DNA of 64,000 nucleotides, from positions 93,100,513-93,164,512 of the forward strand of contig CM051521.1 of the NCBI GenBank assembly GCA_028015205.1, in the 5' to 3' direction. This DNA is from Mytilisepta virgata. Taxonomy: Eukaryota; Mollusca; Bivalvia; Mytilida; Mytilidae. The number at the start of each line of letters is the position of its first letter. The first letter of the stretch is position 1. A program made the position numbers and the translations under genes. This document shows positions 1 through 13,445 of this stretch, one piece after another. Below the pieces are notes generated by a model. The model had not been told where the DNA came from, did no database searches, and worked only from the letters and a program-made list of their open reading frames with translations.

Positions 1-600
1 TACACACTGCTTAGATATATTAATCTAAAGATCTGTATACTTTTTGTTGTGATTCAAAATTTTATTTTAGAGTTTTTGAGTATTTTGTAAAAAAAAGAGG
101 GGGGGGGGGGGGGGTTCACATTTCGCGCCTTATCTCAAAAACGATTTATGATTATTGCTTAAAACTTTACACACTTCTTAGTTATATTAATCTAAAGATC
201 TGTATACTTTTTGGTGATGATTCAAAATTTTATTTTAGAGTTTTTGAGTTTTTTTTGTAAAAAAAGGGGGGGGGGGGGGTTCACATGTCGGGCCGTATCT
301 CAAAAACGATTTATGATTATTGCTTAAAACTTTATACACTTCTTAGTTATATTAATCTAAAGATCTGTATACTTTTTGGTGATGATTCCAAATTTTATTT
401 TAGAGTTATTGAGTTTTTTGTAAAAAAAAAAGGGGGGGGGGGGGTTCACATGTCGCGCCGTATCTCAAAAACGATTTATGATTATTGCATAAAACTTTAC
501 ACACTTCTTAGTTATATTAATCTGAAGATCTGAATACTTTTTCGTGATGAATCTTTATTTTATTTTTGAGTTATTGAATTTTTATTGAGCTTTTAGGTAA
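1..600. repeat. 165-bp tandem repeat array with poly-G tracts
   Basis: Three full units and a partial first unit repeat with a period of 165 bp (TTCACAT landmarks at 115, 280 and 445). Each unit carries TCTCAAAAACGATTTATG, then AATCTAAAGATCTG, and ends in an A-run followed by 12 to 18 G residues. Short ORFs that cross the array are by-products of the repeat. A further fragment of the same unit lies at about 2128-2190, so the array was split by the element at 603-2118. Confidence 0.9.
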
Positions 601-602
601 AC

Positions 603-2118
603 TAGAGGCTCAGTGGGCTGTGCCTTTATCGCTCACCTGACAAAATGCTTCTACAAACTTCCATTAATTCTTTGGTTGAATTTGCTTCAAAAGTTTCAGA
701 GCAGATGATCAAAATATATTTTGATCATAGGGTCCAAAGTTAAAAGTATTTTTTCCCTGGCGGCCATGTTTTTCTCAGATTTGAACATAATGAGCCAAGT
801 TTGTAAAGGACCTTCCATACATCATTCCAGTACAGTTTTATTCAATTTGCTATTATAATTTTGGAGGAGATGATCAAAATATGTTTTTTTTCCATAGGCA
901 TGTATGTTAAACTATGTTGATGCTGTCAGCCATAATGTTTGTCGCATTCGAACGAAATGAGCAATCCCTCTAAAGGACCTTCCATACATCATTCTAGAAC
1001 AGTTTGGTTAAATATGCTTCAATAGTTTCAGAGGAGATGACCAAAATATGTTTGTCCCATAGGGTCCAATGTTAAACCACGTTCCTCGTTGGTGGTTATG
1101 TGTGTTGTCGAATTGGAACGAAATGAGCAATCTTTTTTAAGAACCTTCCGCGCATCATTCAAGTACAGTTTGATTTAATTTGCTTCAATAGCTTCAAAGG
1201 AGATGAACTTTAACATGTTTTCACATAAGGTCCAATGTTAAACTATGTCCTGCGCTGGCAGAAATGTTTTATAGCGGATCGGAAAAATTTTAACAATCTC
1301 AGTAAAGGACCTTCCACACATCATTCCTTTAAAGTTGCTCAAGTAGTTTCAGAGGAGATGAACTTAACATGTTTTCCCATAGGGTCCAATGTTAGACTAT
1401 ATCCTGCTCTGGCAGCCATGTTTTTTGGCGGATCGGAAAATTTTTAGATTTTTAGCAATCTTAGTAAAGGACCTTCCATACATCATTCCTGTAAAGTTTG
1501 GTTAAATTTGCTCAAGTAGTTTCAGAGGGGATGAACTTTAACATGTTTTCCCAAAGGGTCCAATGTTAAACTATGTCCTGCAATGGCAGCCATGTTTTTT
1601 AGCGGATTGGAAAAATTTCGGCAGTCTTAGTAAAGGACATTCCATACATCATTCCTGTAAATTTTGGTTGAATTTACTCAAGTAGTTTCAGAAAAGATGA
1701 ACTTTAACATGTTTTCCCATAGGGTCCAATGTTAAACTATGTCCTGCTCTGGCAGCCATGTTTTTTGGCGGATCGAAAAAAATTCCTCAATCTTAGTAAA
1801 GGACCTTTCATACATCATTCCTGTAAAGTTTGGTTAAATTTGCTCAAGTAGATTCAGAGGAGATAAACTTTAACCTGTTTTCCCATGGGGTCCAATGTAA
1901 AACTATGTCTTGCTCTGGCAGCCATGTTTTTTGGCGGATCGGAAAAATTTCGGCAATCTTAGTAACGGACCTTCCATACATCATTCCTGTAAAGTTTCGT
2001 TAAATTTGCTTCATTGGTTTTAGAGGAGATGATTAATATGTGAAAGTTTACGGACGACGGACGGACGACGGACGCCAAGTCATGGCAAAAGCTCATATGG
2101 CCTTTGGCCAGGTGATCT
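603..2118. mobile_element. non-autonomous element with internal ~166-bp tandem modules
   Basis: The left end reads AGAGGCTCAG and then CGCTCACCTGAC. The right end reads GGACGACGGACGCCAAG, then GCCAGGTGATCT, so the ends form a short imperfect inverted repeat (CTCACCTG / CAGGTGAT). Inside are about eight copies of a module carrying GGACCTTCCATACATCATTC, TTTCAGAGGAGATGA and CCATAGGGTCCAATGTTAAA, at steps of 160 to 168 bp. It sits inside the 165-bp array, which resumes at about 2128, and a TA flanks each side. No coding potential is visible. I recognise this end structure from mussel repeats but cannot name the family with certainty. Confidence 0.7.
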
Positions 2119-2190
2119 AAAAAGGCATCTTTTTTGGTCACATTTCGCGCCGTATCACTATTGCTTAAAAGTTTACACGCTTATGTTTTG

Positions 2191-2940
2191 CCGGGTTTCC
2201 ATATACATCCCACAAGCAGCTCCACTAAATAAAGGAGGATTCCAAAAACATTAATTATGTTTTTTCCACAAGACGATGTTTATTGTGTAATATTTTCATC
2301 TTGAATGGTATGTTTATAATTTTTCTATGTTGAACTACGGTCATAACTCTTCATGGAATAAATCTTCTTAACTGGAATGAATGATTTAATGATTGATGTT
2401 TTAAACTCCAGTGGCCATTAGTATGTCTACATTCAGGACCAGAATACGGTACTATGATATTAATTTGAACCATGTTGTGTCGTGGACTGATACGCTAAGC
2501 CGGACGTTTTTAACGTGCAAGGTCTCAGGATGTCATACTACCCAAACACATTTTTTTACTTCAAACCGACCGCTTGCTTAGCGGAATCAGCAATTAACTA
2601 GATGTTTTATGTTTAGTTTCATCATTATCTTTTAATGTACCAGTTTAATGATATTATCAGAAAACTAGCAGCGTAGCTTGTCAGACTCTCGAGGAGCACA
2701 TTTACACAGGTAATGGTACCCCATTAGTATAAACTTAGTTGACTGGTGGTTATAAATATTCTACGAGACCAGTAGTGATTGTCAGTGTATAAGTCATACG
2801 GTACATCATCTGCATTCGACATAAAACATGTTGATAGTCGTAAAAACAAGCCAAATGTTGAAATGCATATTCAAATGCCAAAGTAACGAAATTGGGTAAT
2901 ACCAATAGTTAAGAAGAGCTATGCATGAGGAAGTCACACC
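2191..2940. other. no gene seen
   Basis: AT-rich DNA without a convincing ORF, exon pair or repeat that I can recognise. Confidence 0.5.
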
Positions 2941-4722
2941 AGAGGCTCTCACGTGGACTTAACATGTCCACCTTGAGCAGGACTAAAATTTAAGTTTAGC
3001 AGTCAATTTGGCTGGTTTCCCCATACAGTCCTATGCTCGTATGTGGCAGTTACCTTGGTTCACTGTCCGTGTCATCTGACACATGTCTAAAAGAGGGCCA
3101 TTTAAGGACCATTGCTGCCAAGTCTGGTTCCAATTGTCAAGTGGTTTCAAACAATATTTTTAAATGTATTTCCCATAGGGTTCTATATTAAACTAAGTTC
3201 GGATGTGGCAGTAATCTTGGTTCACTGTCAGTGTCATCGGACACAATTCTGAAAGGGGGCAATTGTCATGATTGTTGTCAACTCTTGTTCCAATTGGTCA
3301 ATTAGTTTCAGACAAGAAGATTTTTAAATGAATTTTCCCATTGATGCCTATATTAAACTAATTTCAGCTGTGGCGGTCATTTTGGTTGACAATCCAAGCC
3401 ATCCGACACAATTCTGAAAGAGAACCATCTAAGGACTATTGCTTCCAAGACTGGTTGCAGCTTGCTCAATCGTTTCAGACAAGATTTTTAAATGAATTTA
3501 CTATAGAGTCCCATGTTAAACTAAGTTCAGCTGTGGTGGCCATCCTGGTTGGCAGTCTGGATCATCGGACATAATTCTTAAATAGGACCATCTAAGAACA
3601 TTGCTGCCAGGTCTGGTTCCAATTAGTCAAGTGGTTTGAGACAATGGAATTTTTCAATGAACTTTCACATAGTGTCCTATGTTAATCTAAGTTCGACTGT
3701 GGCGGTCATCTTGGTTAACAGTCGGGGTCATCGGAAATAATTCTGAAAGAAAACTATCTAAAGACCATTGACGACAAGTCTGGTTCAAATAGGTCAAGTG
3801 GTTTCAGACAAGAATATTTTTCAATGAATTTTCCCATAGGGCTCTACATTAAACTATGTTCGGCTGTGGCGCCCATCTTGGTTGACAGTCTGGGTCATCG
3901 GGCACAATTCTGAAAGAGGACAATCTAAGGACCATTGCTACCAAGTCTATTTATAATTGGCTCAGTGGTTTCAGACAAGAAAATTTGTAAATGAAATTTC
4001 CCATCAGGTTCTATGTTGAAATAGGTTCGGCTGTCGCGGCCATCTTGGTTAACTAACAGCCGGGGTCATCGGAAATAATTCTGAAAGAGGACTATCTAAG
4101 GACCATTGACGCAAAGTCTGGTTCCAAAAGGTCAAGTGGTTTCAGACAAGAATATTTTTCAATGAATTTTCCCATAGGGCTCTACATTAAACTATGTTCG
4201 GCTGTGGTGCCCATCTTGACAGTCTGGGTCATCGGACACAATTCTGAAAGAGAACCATCTAAGGATCATTGCTACCAAATATAGTTCTAATTGGATCAGT
4301 GGTTTCAGACAAAAAGATTTTAAAATGAATTTTCCCATAAGGTCCTATGTTAAACTGAGTTCGGCTGTGGCGGCCATCTTTGTTAACAGTCCGGGTCATT
4401 AGAAATAATTCTGAAAGGACCATTACTGGTATGGTTCCAATTGGCCATGTAGTTTCATAGAAGAAGATTTTTGAAATTCATCCCCCTTTTTTCTATTTAT
4501 AGTAACAGTAGCGATGTCAGTTGGAAGTTGGGGATGCTGGACATAATTTTTGAAGGGGACCACGCAAGGAACATTCCACCAAAGTTTGGTCCCAATTGGC
4601 CCCGTGGTTTCAGAGGAGAAGATCTTTAAAGGAAAAGTACTCCGGTCAATAAATGGACGACGACGGACACCAAGTGATGGCAACAGCTCACATGAACTTA
4701 TACATGTAGTCCAGGTGAGCTA
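2941..4722. mobile_element. second non-autonomous element with ~165-bp internal modules
   Basis: It starts AGAGGCTCTCACGTGG and ends GGACGACGACGGACACCAAG ... CCAGGTGAGCTAA, the same end signature as 603-2118. The interior holds about ten divergent copies of a module of roughly 160 to 170 bp. Recurring landmarks are GGACCATTGCTGCCAAG, GTGGTTTCAGACAAGA, TTTTCCCATAGGG, GGCGGCCATCTTGGTT and CATCGGACACAATTCTGAAA. No ORF runs through it, and the short ORFs listed by translation fall inside single modules. Confidence 0.7.
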
Positions 4723-7606
4723 ACAAGATTTACCATATATTTCATTTGGACCGGTGTGCGGTCAACTAATTCTTATTCAAATGTGTATTTATACAAATGC
4801 ATACATATACAGAAAAGTATATAATTTGATAAAAAATATCATTGCATATTGATAACAATAAAAATAACTTAACATGTACGAAGTGCAGCCTATCGGAAAA
4901 TATCACCAAGAACATGATTCCGTTTGACCTTTAGATATATTATGTGCCAGTAAAAGTATACCTGTTTCTCTTCACATAAGTACCTACTTATTCATTGGAA
5001 GTTAACCCCAGGTATATGCACTTCTGGAAACTTAAAACCTCGTTCAAATCTTGTACTATTGGAACCATCCCTATATTTGTAATAACATCCCATTTTTACG
5101 AGTAAACAGATATGAGGCCATCTGATTGAAACTAATATTTGCTTCATGTATAGAATAAGATATTTTTAGTTATTTAATTCACATAATTATTTTGAAATTT
5201 TGAGATATCCGTCGGTGATAAACGTGAGAGTAGTACTTTAACACGTACTTTTATCTAAAAAGTGAGAACATGTACCATGTAGTTTTATAACCAAAATTAT
5301 AGAAATTTTTATTATACTTGATTTACTGATATTTATGAAATAACAAAATAATAAAAATATTTTTGTGCCGTTGTATCATGCTCTGGACAAAATAACGCGT
5401 CTAACAGGCTACTTACACGAATAAATTATAATAAATTAATCGATTTTTTTCTGAATCTATATTTATCAAATAGTGCATAGCAAAATGATATAAACAGCAT
5501 TTTCATCTTTGAGGACTTCAGCTGCATAATATTGATACAACCGTTTATAATGTTTCGACTCTCTCTAAACCACAAAAGTCAATATTTTTAAACCACGTCC
5601 TATATTTCTACAATTAAACATTTTAGTGTTACCTGTGCTAAGTGACCAATTTTACATGTACCCTTAACTTTACATGTGCTTTCGCCACATTGTTAAATAT
5701 AAAATCTGTACATGTCTATTATTATGCATGATGTGGTTACTTTAAGGCTGAATCACGTTTTTAAGATTTTCGTTCGCGCACAATTTAGTAAAACGAGTGC
5801 GCTCATTTGAATTCTAAGTTTGCACACTTTCAACTTGCGGTTTGTCAGTTGTTTCGATTTTTTCCTTTGGTATTTCTTGACTTTACTTAATTATCTATTT
5901 GCATAGAATATTTGTATAAAAGCAATAATAAAGCTATTAGAAAAGAAACATTTTGGATAAAAAAAACTGTGCGGTTTTACTTGAGGTGCCATGCATTACT
6001 TGCTGTTCATCCTCACCAGTGAACAAAAAATAAACGAAGATAGAATTTATAATTAGGGATCGGGTAAAGTCTTTGTTTGATATTTGTGTTTACTTTTCCT
6101 GTATCACTGACAGCATTGTTTCTAGGCCTGTCTGATTAAGTGAGGGCTGTCACTTCACAATGAAGATCACACGGCTACCACGACAAACTTGTACTTTGTG
6201 TTAAATATGGAACAAATCGCAGAGATGTATAAATTTAATATGAGACTATATCAGGAAGTCTTTATTTCAGGAAAAAAAATCTTTTCACTTGCATATTGTT
6301 TGTTTTAGCTTTTTATTTAGTATTTACTCGACAATTGATTACCCAATGGAACAGAAATAAAGGTTGCATTGATATATAAACATAATATATAATTTATGTA
6401 CTTTTCGCTACTAGCTAATGTTACTAACCACATTACTCATAAATAACCAATTAGACTTATTAATCACAGAAAACCAAAGTGTACCACAATAACATGTTAT
6501 TGACAACAGATCTAGAGGATGCAAAGTCATTATTTAGGACGTCAAGCAAAAATTTCACGCAGTCGAATAATTATTTACGTTTTGCAATATAGATAACAAT
6601 CATTTGATATTTACGGGGAGCGGCTAATGCGGTATCCTATGACATTAAACCATCTTCTTGTAAACATGTCTCGGGCCGTTGAACTGCACAAACTGCCATC
6701 ACTACATTATTAATATGAGATCTTCCACGCTTTTATTTAGGAAACAATTTTTCTTTCAAATAAAATCTGTCCAACTGTCGAAGCCTTAAGTATTTATTCA
6801 CGTATCCTTTTTCAGCAATACAAAATATTCATTTACTCCCACAACAAAGCCACCAAGGGGAGATCATAAAATCGAGATACCCGGTACATCGTAAAATCGG
6901 GTATATCCAGGGGAAGTTATATAAATAATTGAAATTGCAAATATATGCAAGAAATACACTGGCAATCAACCAATCAGAATCCAGGATTTATATATAAGGT
7001 GTAATTACAACAGATATGCATCCTCCGTCCTTGATAAAATAGGTATATTCACAGCTTAAATTCTCTGAGATGGAGTTTCATCCAAAGACAAAAGAATAAT
7101 ACCTTTTTTTAAAGAGACGAGAAACAGCTAGGTATTTATTTTTTCTAAAAGTGCAGACTATTATGTTTTATGAATTATTATCACTACAATTGCTAAAATC
7201 ACAAGGAATGAACTAAAAAATTCCTCAACAGCAGTGATGAACGTAGAGAATCAACCGGTATGTCATCTTAAACTCTGTTGGTAACAAAAGAAAATATTTC
7301 CATTGCTACATTAGGAAAAGTAAGCTCACGTGCAAAAGTTTTAAAAAGAATTATGCGTACGCAAGTATAACTTCAAAATGGCCTTAACAATAGAATAAAG
7401 GAAATATACATGTAATAGCTAAACATACATTGTAACCTTGAAAAGACAGATACTAAAATAAGGACCTGAGTCATTTTTTATTTTCTTCTCAGTTTGAGAA
7501 TTGGCAGGTCATGTGCGTGCATTATTCTCAAGACAGTATTCGTTCACTTTTATCAAAGCATTAGATGATCACTGACGTTCACCTTGTGTTGATTGTTTCT
7601 TTTAAA
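4723..7606. other. intergenic, no gene seen; one retroelement tail fragment
   Basis: AT-rich sequence downstream (by transcription) of the first clusterin-like gene. A short fragment at about 5833-5895 matches the tail found at 18780-18870 and 48200-48265 (shared words GTTTGTCAGTTGTT and CCTTTGGTATTTCTTGACTT). A second short repeat at about 6840-7015 (ACACTGGCAATCAACCAAT ... GGTGTAATTA) recurs at about 22370-22440. Confidence 0.5.
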
Positions 7607-10600
7607 TTATGCTGGCGGGTTTGTTTGTATATTGGCGATTTCGGTAGCGAAATATTGGTGAGCTATCGATTCACCCGTTTCTCTTGTCGATGATATGTTC
7701 AGAACTCCAGCAATCAGCTGCATACGAATTCCGTCCCACGTAAAGAACGACTCTGTGTAAACTTCATGTCCGCTGTCTGGTAGAGCGGATGATGTGTCAT
7801 ATTCAATCTGAAAACGAATAATGCAATTAGCAATCTTTCTACAGTAAACCGTGCATAATTTAATATGTAATTATACATATAATAATTTATTTAATCCATA
7901 CACCGTGAAGAAAGGAACACATATTAAGCTTGACTCAGTCAATTAATATATCTGGATTCTCAAAAGATTAGTAAACTTCATCATTGTAATTTTCGTCTAA
8001 TGTACAATCTCTTTCTTTCTACTGAAAATCAGAAGCTGATTTCTTCATACTCAAAGTCGTGGCTTTGCTAAAACCATTCAAAAGACAATCATACATTATA
8101 CATTTTCTAATAGTCAAATTAAAAAAAAACCAGTTCAAACTTCTCTGAAGACAAATCTGTGAATTTTACATGTACATTTTATCTGTTTGCGGTAACGTCA
8201 TATTTTATGGAATAAATGACACCCAAAAGGCTGTAACAACTACATATATTTGCTTAGCATGATTGGAGCATTGAAAAAGGCAGAGGTTAGAATGTTGCGC
8301 ATATTGTAACATGTTACTAAGTTTTCATTTACACGGGAGAAGGTGTCTACAGTCATTCAAACAATTCTGAAATTTATCATCGGAGTTTTTATATAATATA
8401 CAGTTGATAGCATGAACAAATGCATACTCTGAAGTGCTAATTCTCAAAATGCTATATTTAGATAGAGAACATATAACCAAAACTGCTCTGTGGTCGATAA
8501 AATGGTGTGGTAAAGCGCAAAAATCATACATACTGCAGTTATAACTTCTGCCTGTTTTGTTCTGTTGTATAAATCCCTTAGAAATGTGATTTCAGCCACT
8601 GCACGAGCCTTCTGTTTGGTAGTACCGGCTCCACACACTGAAAATAGGAGGATTAGAAGAATCAAGATAAAATTATGTATGCACGTCACAGTATCATAAT
8701 TGCGACCATTTTCACTGTTTTGTGTGTTAAATTAGGAAATGAACGTGTCTTCCTACCAAACTGAAATGTAATAATTTAAGTGCTGTTACATGTAAAGACC
8801 TTCATATCTTCATATCTAATTTTTTTTTTTTTGAACCCTTATCTCTCATGGTTTCTGTGCATGATAAGTGTGTGTAACAATGTTGGAACCACGAGCGAAT
8901 TGAAACCGAGAAACTGAGACCAAAATAGCGACCAGTTCCGCATTATCAATAATAAACTTTAATGTGTAATAATTGAAATTGCATCATACTTTGTCATTAT
9001 CAATTCTGAAATCTTTGGGTAAAAATGCTGATATTAATCATGAGATTTTCGATAATTGATTTCTAGGCGGCCGTCAAAAAGTATCAATGAAGTTCACTGA
9101 CATCGCATAGGGGTGTCATTGTAGTGCAACTTACAGCAAGAATAGTTTTATGTTTTTATCCGTATTGCGTAATATTGAGCAAAAGAACGCCTGTCATTAT
9201 TACATGTACTCTGTACACACATATCTGTATATATACATATGCATATGCAGACGCTAATGGCAGTTTCAGATAAGCATTTTGTCTGTTCAAAGTCTACATC
9301 ACAATGAATGCAGTGGTCGCATTTTGGGTAGTAAACGCAATCTAGGTTCTCTGACCCTATTCTGTAATCTTATCGGTTACAAATATGTTATGTGTTTTAA
9401 CACTTCTCAGATAGCAGTTTATGCTTCATAAAATGGCATAAATACCAACATGAAAACTTTGTATTTCATATGTACATTTTGAAACATCACCACTCGTTAG
9501 TTATTGCCCTGAGCTTAACGTTATATATTCAAAATTATTCTGAACACATGAAAGCAATAAATTTAAATGACAGAAAAGTTAAACGGTAAGCCAGACATAG
9601 GCTTTGAAGTCCAAAATGTGGATATGCGGTATTCGTCAATAAGACAACATTCAATAAGACAAAGAGAAAAGATTAACATTGAGAGGTCAGAGTATTTCCA
9701 TAAGAACAGATGACACCTACATGTATCAGACAAATACTGAACGGTTCATTTTTTTTTTTAAATATACAAAAAGGTAGACATAAATCCAATAATAGCACTC
9801 CATGTAACATAAACGTAAAACAATACGTAGGCAAGTTACTAGGGCTACAAAAAGCTTCCTTACTAGGGACATGCACATATATAAAGTTGCTGGGTTAAAC
9901 ATGTTTATATCAGTTCTCAACTCACGGTCATGTGGTTCAACAATTAATGTTCTGGCCGTAAAATACAAGATTCTAACATTTAACAACGGCGTTATATATA
10001 ATTGAAAGTGCCCATACATGTATGTTTAAAAATACAAATATAAAGCTAATGTATGTATAAAAACTCTGAAAACTATAAACAATGAGCAGTGTACTAATTT
10101 TTGTAAATATAATGTGCAGAAGGTATCCATGTTAAAAATTATATGATCAAGTCCAGTGACCTTTGTAAGACTTTTTCATTGGTAAAGGTCAATCATTTCG
10201 AAATGAAAATAATTTATTTTCAATTGAACAAATGGAAAATGCACCATATTTTTACATGTAATTTTTGAACGCCAGACTGTAACAGAACATTTTCAATATC
10301 ATCACTTCACTTATTACCTGCTTCAGCAATCTTGTCTGTCGATTTTTCTGGACCCTCTAATGTTTCACAAACTAGGCAACTAGAAGTACAACGTTTCATA
10401 CGTACAGATGTTATAACACTGTCACGTTTACGTCTGAATAATCTACCAAATGTGTCTGAAATTTGTTAAAGAATAAATATGTCCGATGCTATTTCTTATT
10501 TAAGTTTTTATATGAACATCATTTATATATTATTGAAATCTACTCTGTAAATTCAGAAATAACGGAGAAACTTAGAAATCAACAATTATGCTACTGTATA

Positions 10601-13445
10601 CAAATTTATACGATTCACGTATAAGTGGTTATATAAATATCACAGAAAAATTATTTAGATATTCATCCTGTAAGATTTCTTGCATGAATAAAAAAATCGC
10701 ATTAATTTCTTAAGTTTAATACCAAACACCTGTTATGCTGGTAAATCTAAGTTTGATATCAGAATTTCCCGAATAAAAAAGATTTATCGTCCTAATTTTA
10801 TTTTAAGGACGAATTAAATTTTGTGTTATTCTTTTAATATAAAATCCCTAATGTGATAACAGTACTCACTATCCCATACAGTTGTCACGGCACTTTTGAC
10901 TTTGTCTTTTACCAATGTAGCTCCCTCAGTTATGGTTTTGCCTATGTTTTTCACAGTGCTATCGAAATTTGAAAATGGATCACCAATTATAGCCTTTATA
11001 TCGTCTACTATTCCACCTATTTCATTTCCAACAGAGTCGATAATTTTCTGTCCAGCGGTCTCAAACTTGTCACCAACAGTTTTAAACAGAGTGACGGCTG
11101 ATCCGAACAAATTCTGCCCACCTTCAGCCAATGCCTTGCTTACTTCTATAAAATTGACTCCAATATTTTTTGTGAACTGACCCCATCTTTCGTCCATGAA
11201 ATCTTTAGCGCCAACTGTCCATTCTGCAATGTCCTTGACAACTTCTCCGGCATATGTAATTGGCACGTGAAGTTCACTTGATAATTTATTATATACGACT
11301 TCTGGTAAAAAGGGAGTATCACTTCTAAAAGAATAAAATTTAACTTCGGATAAGCTTATTAGATCAATAGCAGATCTTTAAATAATATACTCCAAGTTTT
11401 CAATCAATAATTCAAAATCTTATCAAGCCGAAAATGAAACTGGAAAAGAGTAACGTGTCCTATAAGACCAAATATAATTATACTGTACAATGTCAAACGA
11501 CATCTGCAAATTCATTATTTAATAGGGTTGTGTTTATAATATATCTTTTATATCATTTTATTTTCATAACTGACAATTTGAATTTGTCTTACTGATATTG
11601 GATCATATTGCAATAAAATTATGTCTTTCACAGATGGTCAATTGACGTATAAAGTATACAAACACCATACAGCAGATCATCTATAACTTACAGTAAAATT
11701 TTATATTTTTCACCGTGTTCATGGCCTCACTGGAATTTGAAGGCGAAGAACACAAATAAAAAAATGATGTTCCTTTTATTAAGCATGAGAATATAAAAGT
11801 ATCATTTCTTTCCTATAAAGAACGAAACAAAAAACATAAAATGAAAAAGAAGTATATTCAAAGGGGATAAACATGTGAATGTAAAACTCTATTTGACTAT
11901 ACTTATGTATTTATTAAAGTTAGCCGAACACGTGTTTATGTTTACTAATATTGAAACAGGTACTTGTATTCACTATTGATTGGACGCGTGTGTTGTGTTA
12001 TTGTTTACAATGCTAGGTTTGTTGTTGAGATATCATTGGTTGCTTCCTTATTGTCGCAATATGACACATGTACGTGTATGTAAGGGAATTTATATGTAAA
12101 TTGCATGCTTTTTGTAAGCGGGAAACATTTTCGTTTGAAATGTAATCAAGTTTTATGCTCATTCGAAGCTGTAAGCTTGTGTAGCCAAGTTCGCCCCCCC
12201 TCCCCAACAACCATCACTACCACACACCCACTTAGTACTGGCTTGTTGAGGTTTATGAATTCTTAATTATTAATTTCTGATAAATTATTTTTATTTTGTA
12301 GACTGCCGAGGCTTTTTGAGATGAAGGACATTATTTCAATGTCAAAGTGCATTTTGGACATTCTGTATTTAATTATTTATTATTAAAAACAATTGGCTGC
12401 ACTCACAATAGAGAGCTGTGTCTATAAACTGGTGTTTGTTTTTAAGTCCTGACGCATCAGAACATAATGTTATACATGTACGTAATAGTGTTTTCTTAAT
12501 GTCTGCAGTCGTTATATTTTAAAACTGACTCATAGAGCACCGAACTGATTTCGCCTTATAGATTACGGGTCATTACGCAATTTCAATAATGATTTAAAGT
12601 CCATGCTTCAAGTCTACCATTCAATGGTGTTGGTTCACACTTTTGTCAATCAAACATAAACTTACGTAGTACAAAGATCTTTGTTACAGTCAGAACACAG
12701 CTTTATACTTTCGTTAATTTTTCTGTCGCACTGGTCGATCTTGGCAGCTTGTGAGCGAATGGCATCGTTCAGACGATGTGATATCATAAATAGTATTTCT
12801 TTTCTCGCTTCCTTATCAATATCTGAAAATGTGATAGTATGGTCTTAATTACGAACAATAGTTGGCTCGGTTTTCTCTTATTGAAACGTCACCTGCATTG
12901 CTTTCAAAACTTTGAGAAAAATAGGTACATGTATGTACCATTTTCTAAAATTTGTATTGAACTGGATTATTTGAATTTTACTTATCAGAAAGAGTGCCAA
13001 AGTTTTTACAAGAAAATAATCTATAGACGCAAACTACAAACAGAATTTGTTGGCCATGTAATAAAGTTGGAATTTATAAGTACACTTCGTATGTATATTT
13101 CAACAAATCATGTCTTATAGGCTAAAAATATGAACCTCAAATATTGTTGAGAAGATTCATATCAAGAATGAACAAAAATGATAAAACGGGAAGTCATTTA
13201 AGGACAGAGCAATGATTAATAGCGTTGCTCCTTAGTTTCTACTGACAGTTTCAAGATAACATATTTAAGCATACATACTGTGGAGAAATAAAAGCTATTG
13301 TTTTTTGTTAATACATACCTCGTACAATTAAGGCATCCAGTTGTGTTGTATTAGTTGCTTGTCGTCTTCGTTTTGTACTGACGGCTGAATTGCAGAATTG
13401 TGATAAACATAGAAGTAAAAGTATCGAAACCAACATTTTCGCCAT
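7607..13445 (-). CDS. clusterin-like secreted glycoprotein, six exons (gene 1)
   Basis: Exons, in transcription order, are 13319-13445, 12666-12822, 10870-11324, 10318-10455, 8534-8637 and 7607-7807; all introns are GT-AG and the joined frame is open for 393 residues. Exon 1 starts at 13445 and encodes a signal peptide (MAKMLVSILLLLCLSQFC) followed by basic KRRR. Exon 2 carries C-x10-C-x2-C-x4-C, the spacing of the first cysteine cluster of clusterin. Exon 3 is a long amphipathic stretch without cysteine. Exon 4 has RRKR, a furin-type site, then C-x3-C-x2-C; the last cysteine is in exon 5, 17 residues on. The site between two cysteine clusters mirrors clusterin, whose two chains stay joined by an antiparallel disulfide ladder. 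Four cysteines per cluster here, against five in vertebrates, would give four rungs. Clusterin is an extracellular chaperone; that role is inferred. The paralogue lies at 15793-19715. Confidence 0.72.

Noticed and set aside
285..533. 82-codon frame across the tandem array
   Set aside because: Its sequence repeats with the 165-bp unit, and glycine codons come from the poly-G tract.
1..600. CRISPR-like array of regularly spaced repeats
   Set aside because: The whole 165-bp unit is repeated, without unique spacers, in clearly eukaryotic DNA.
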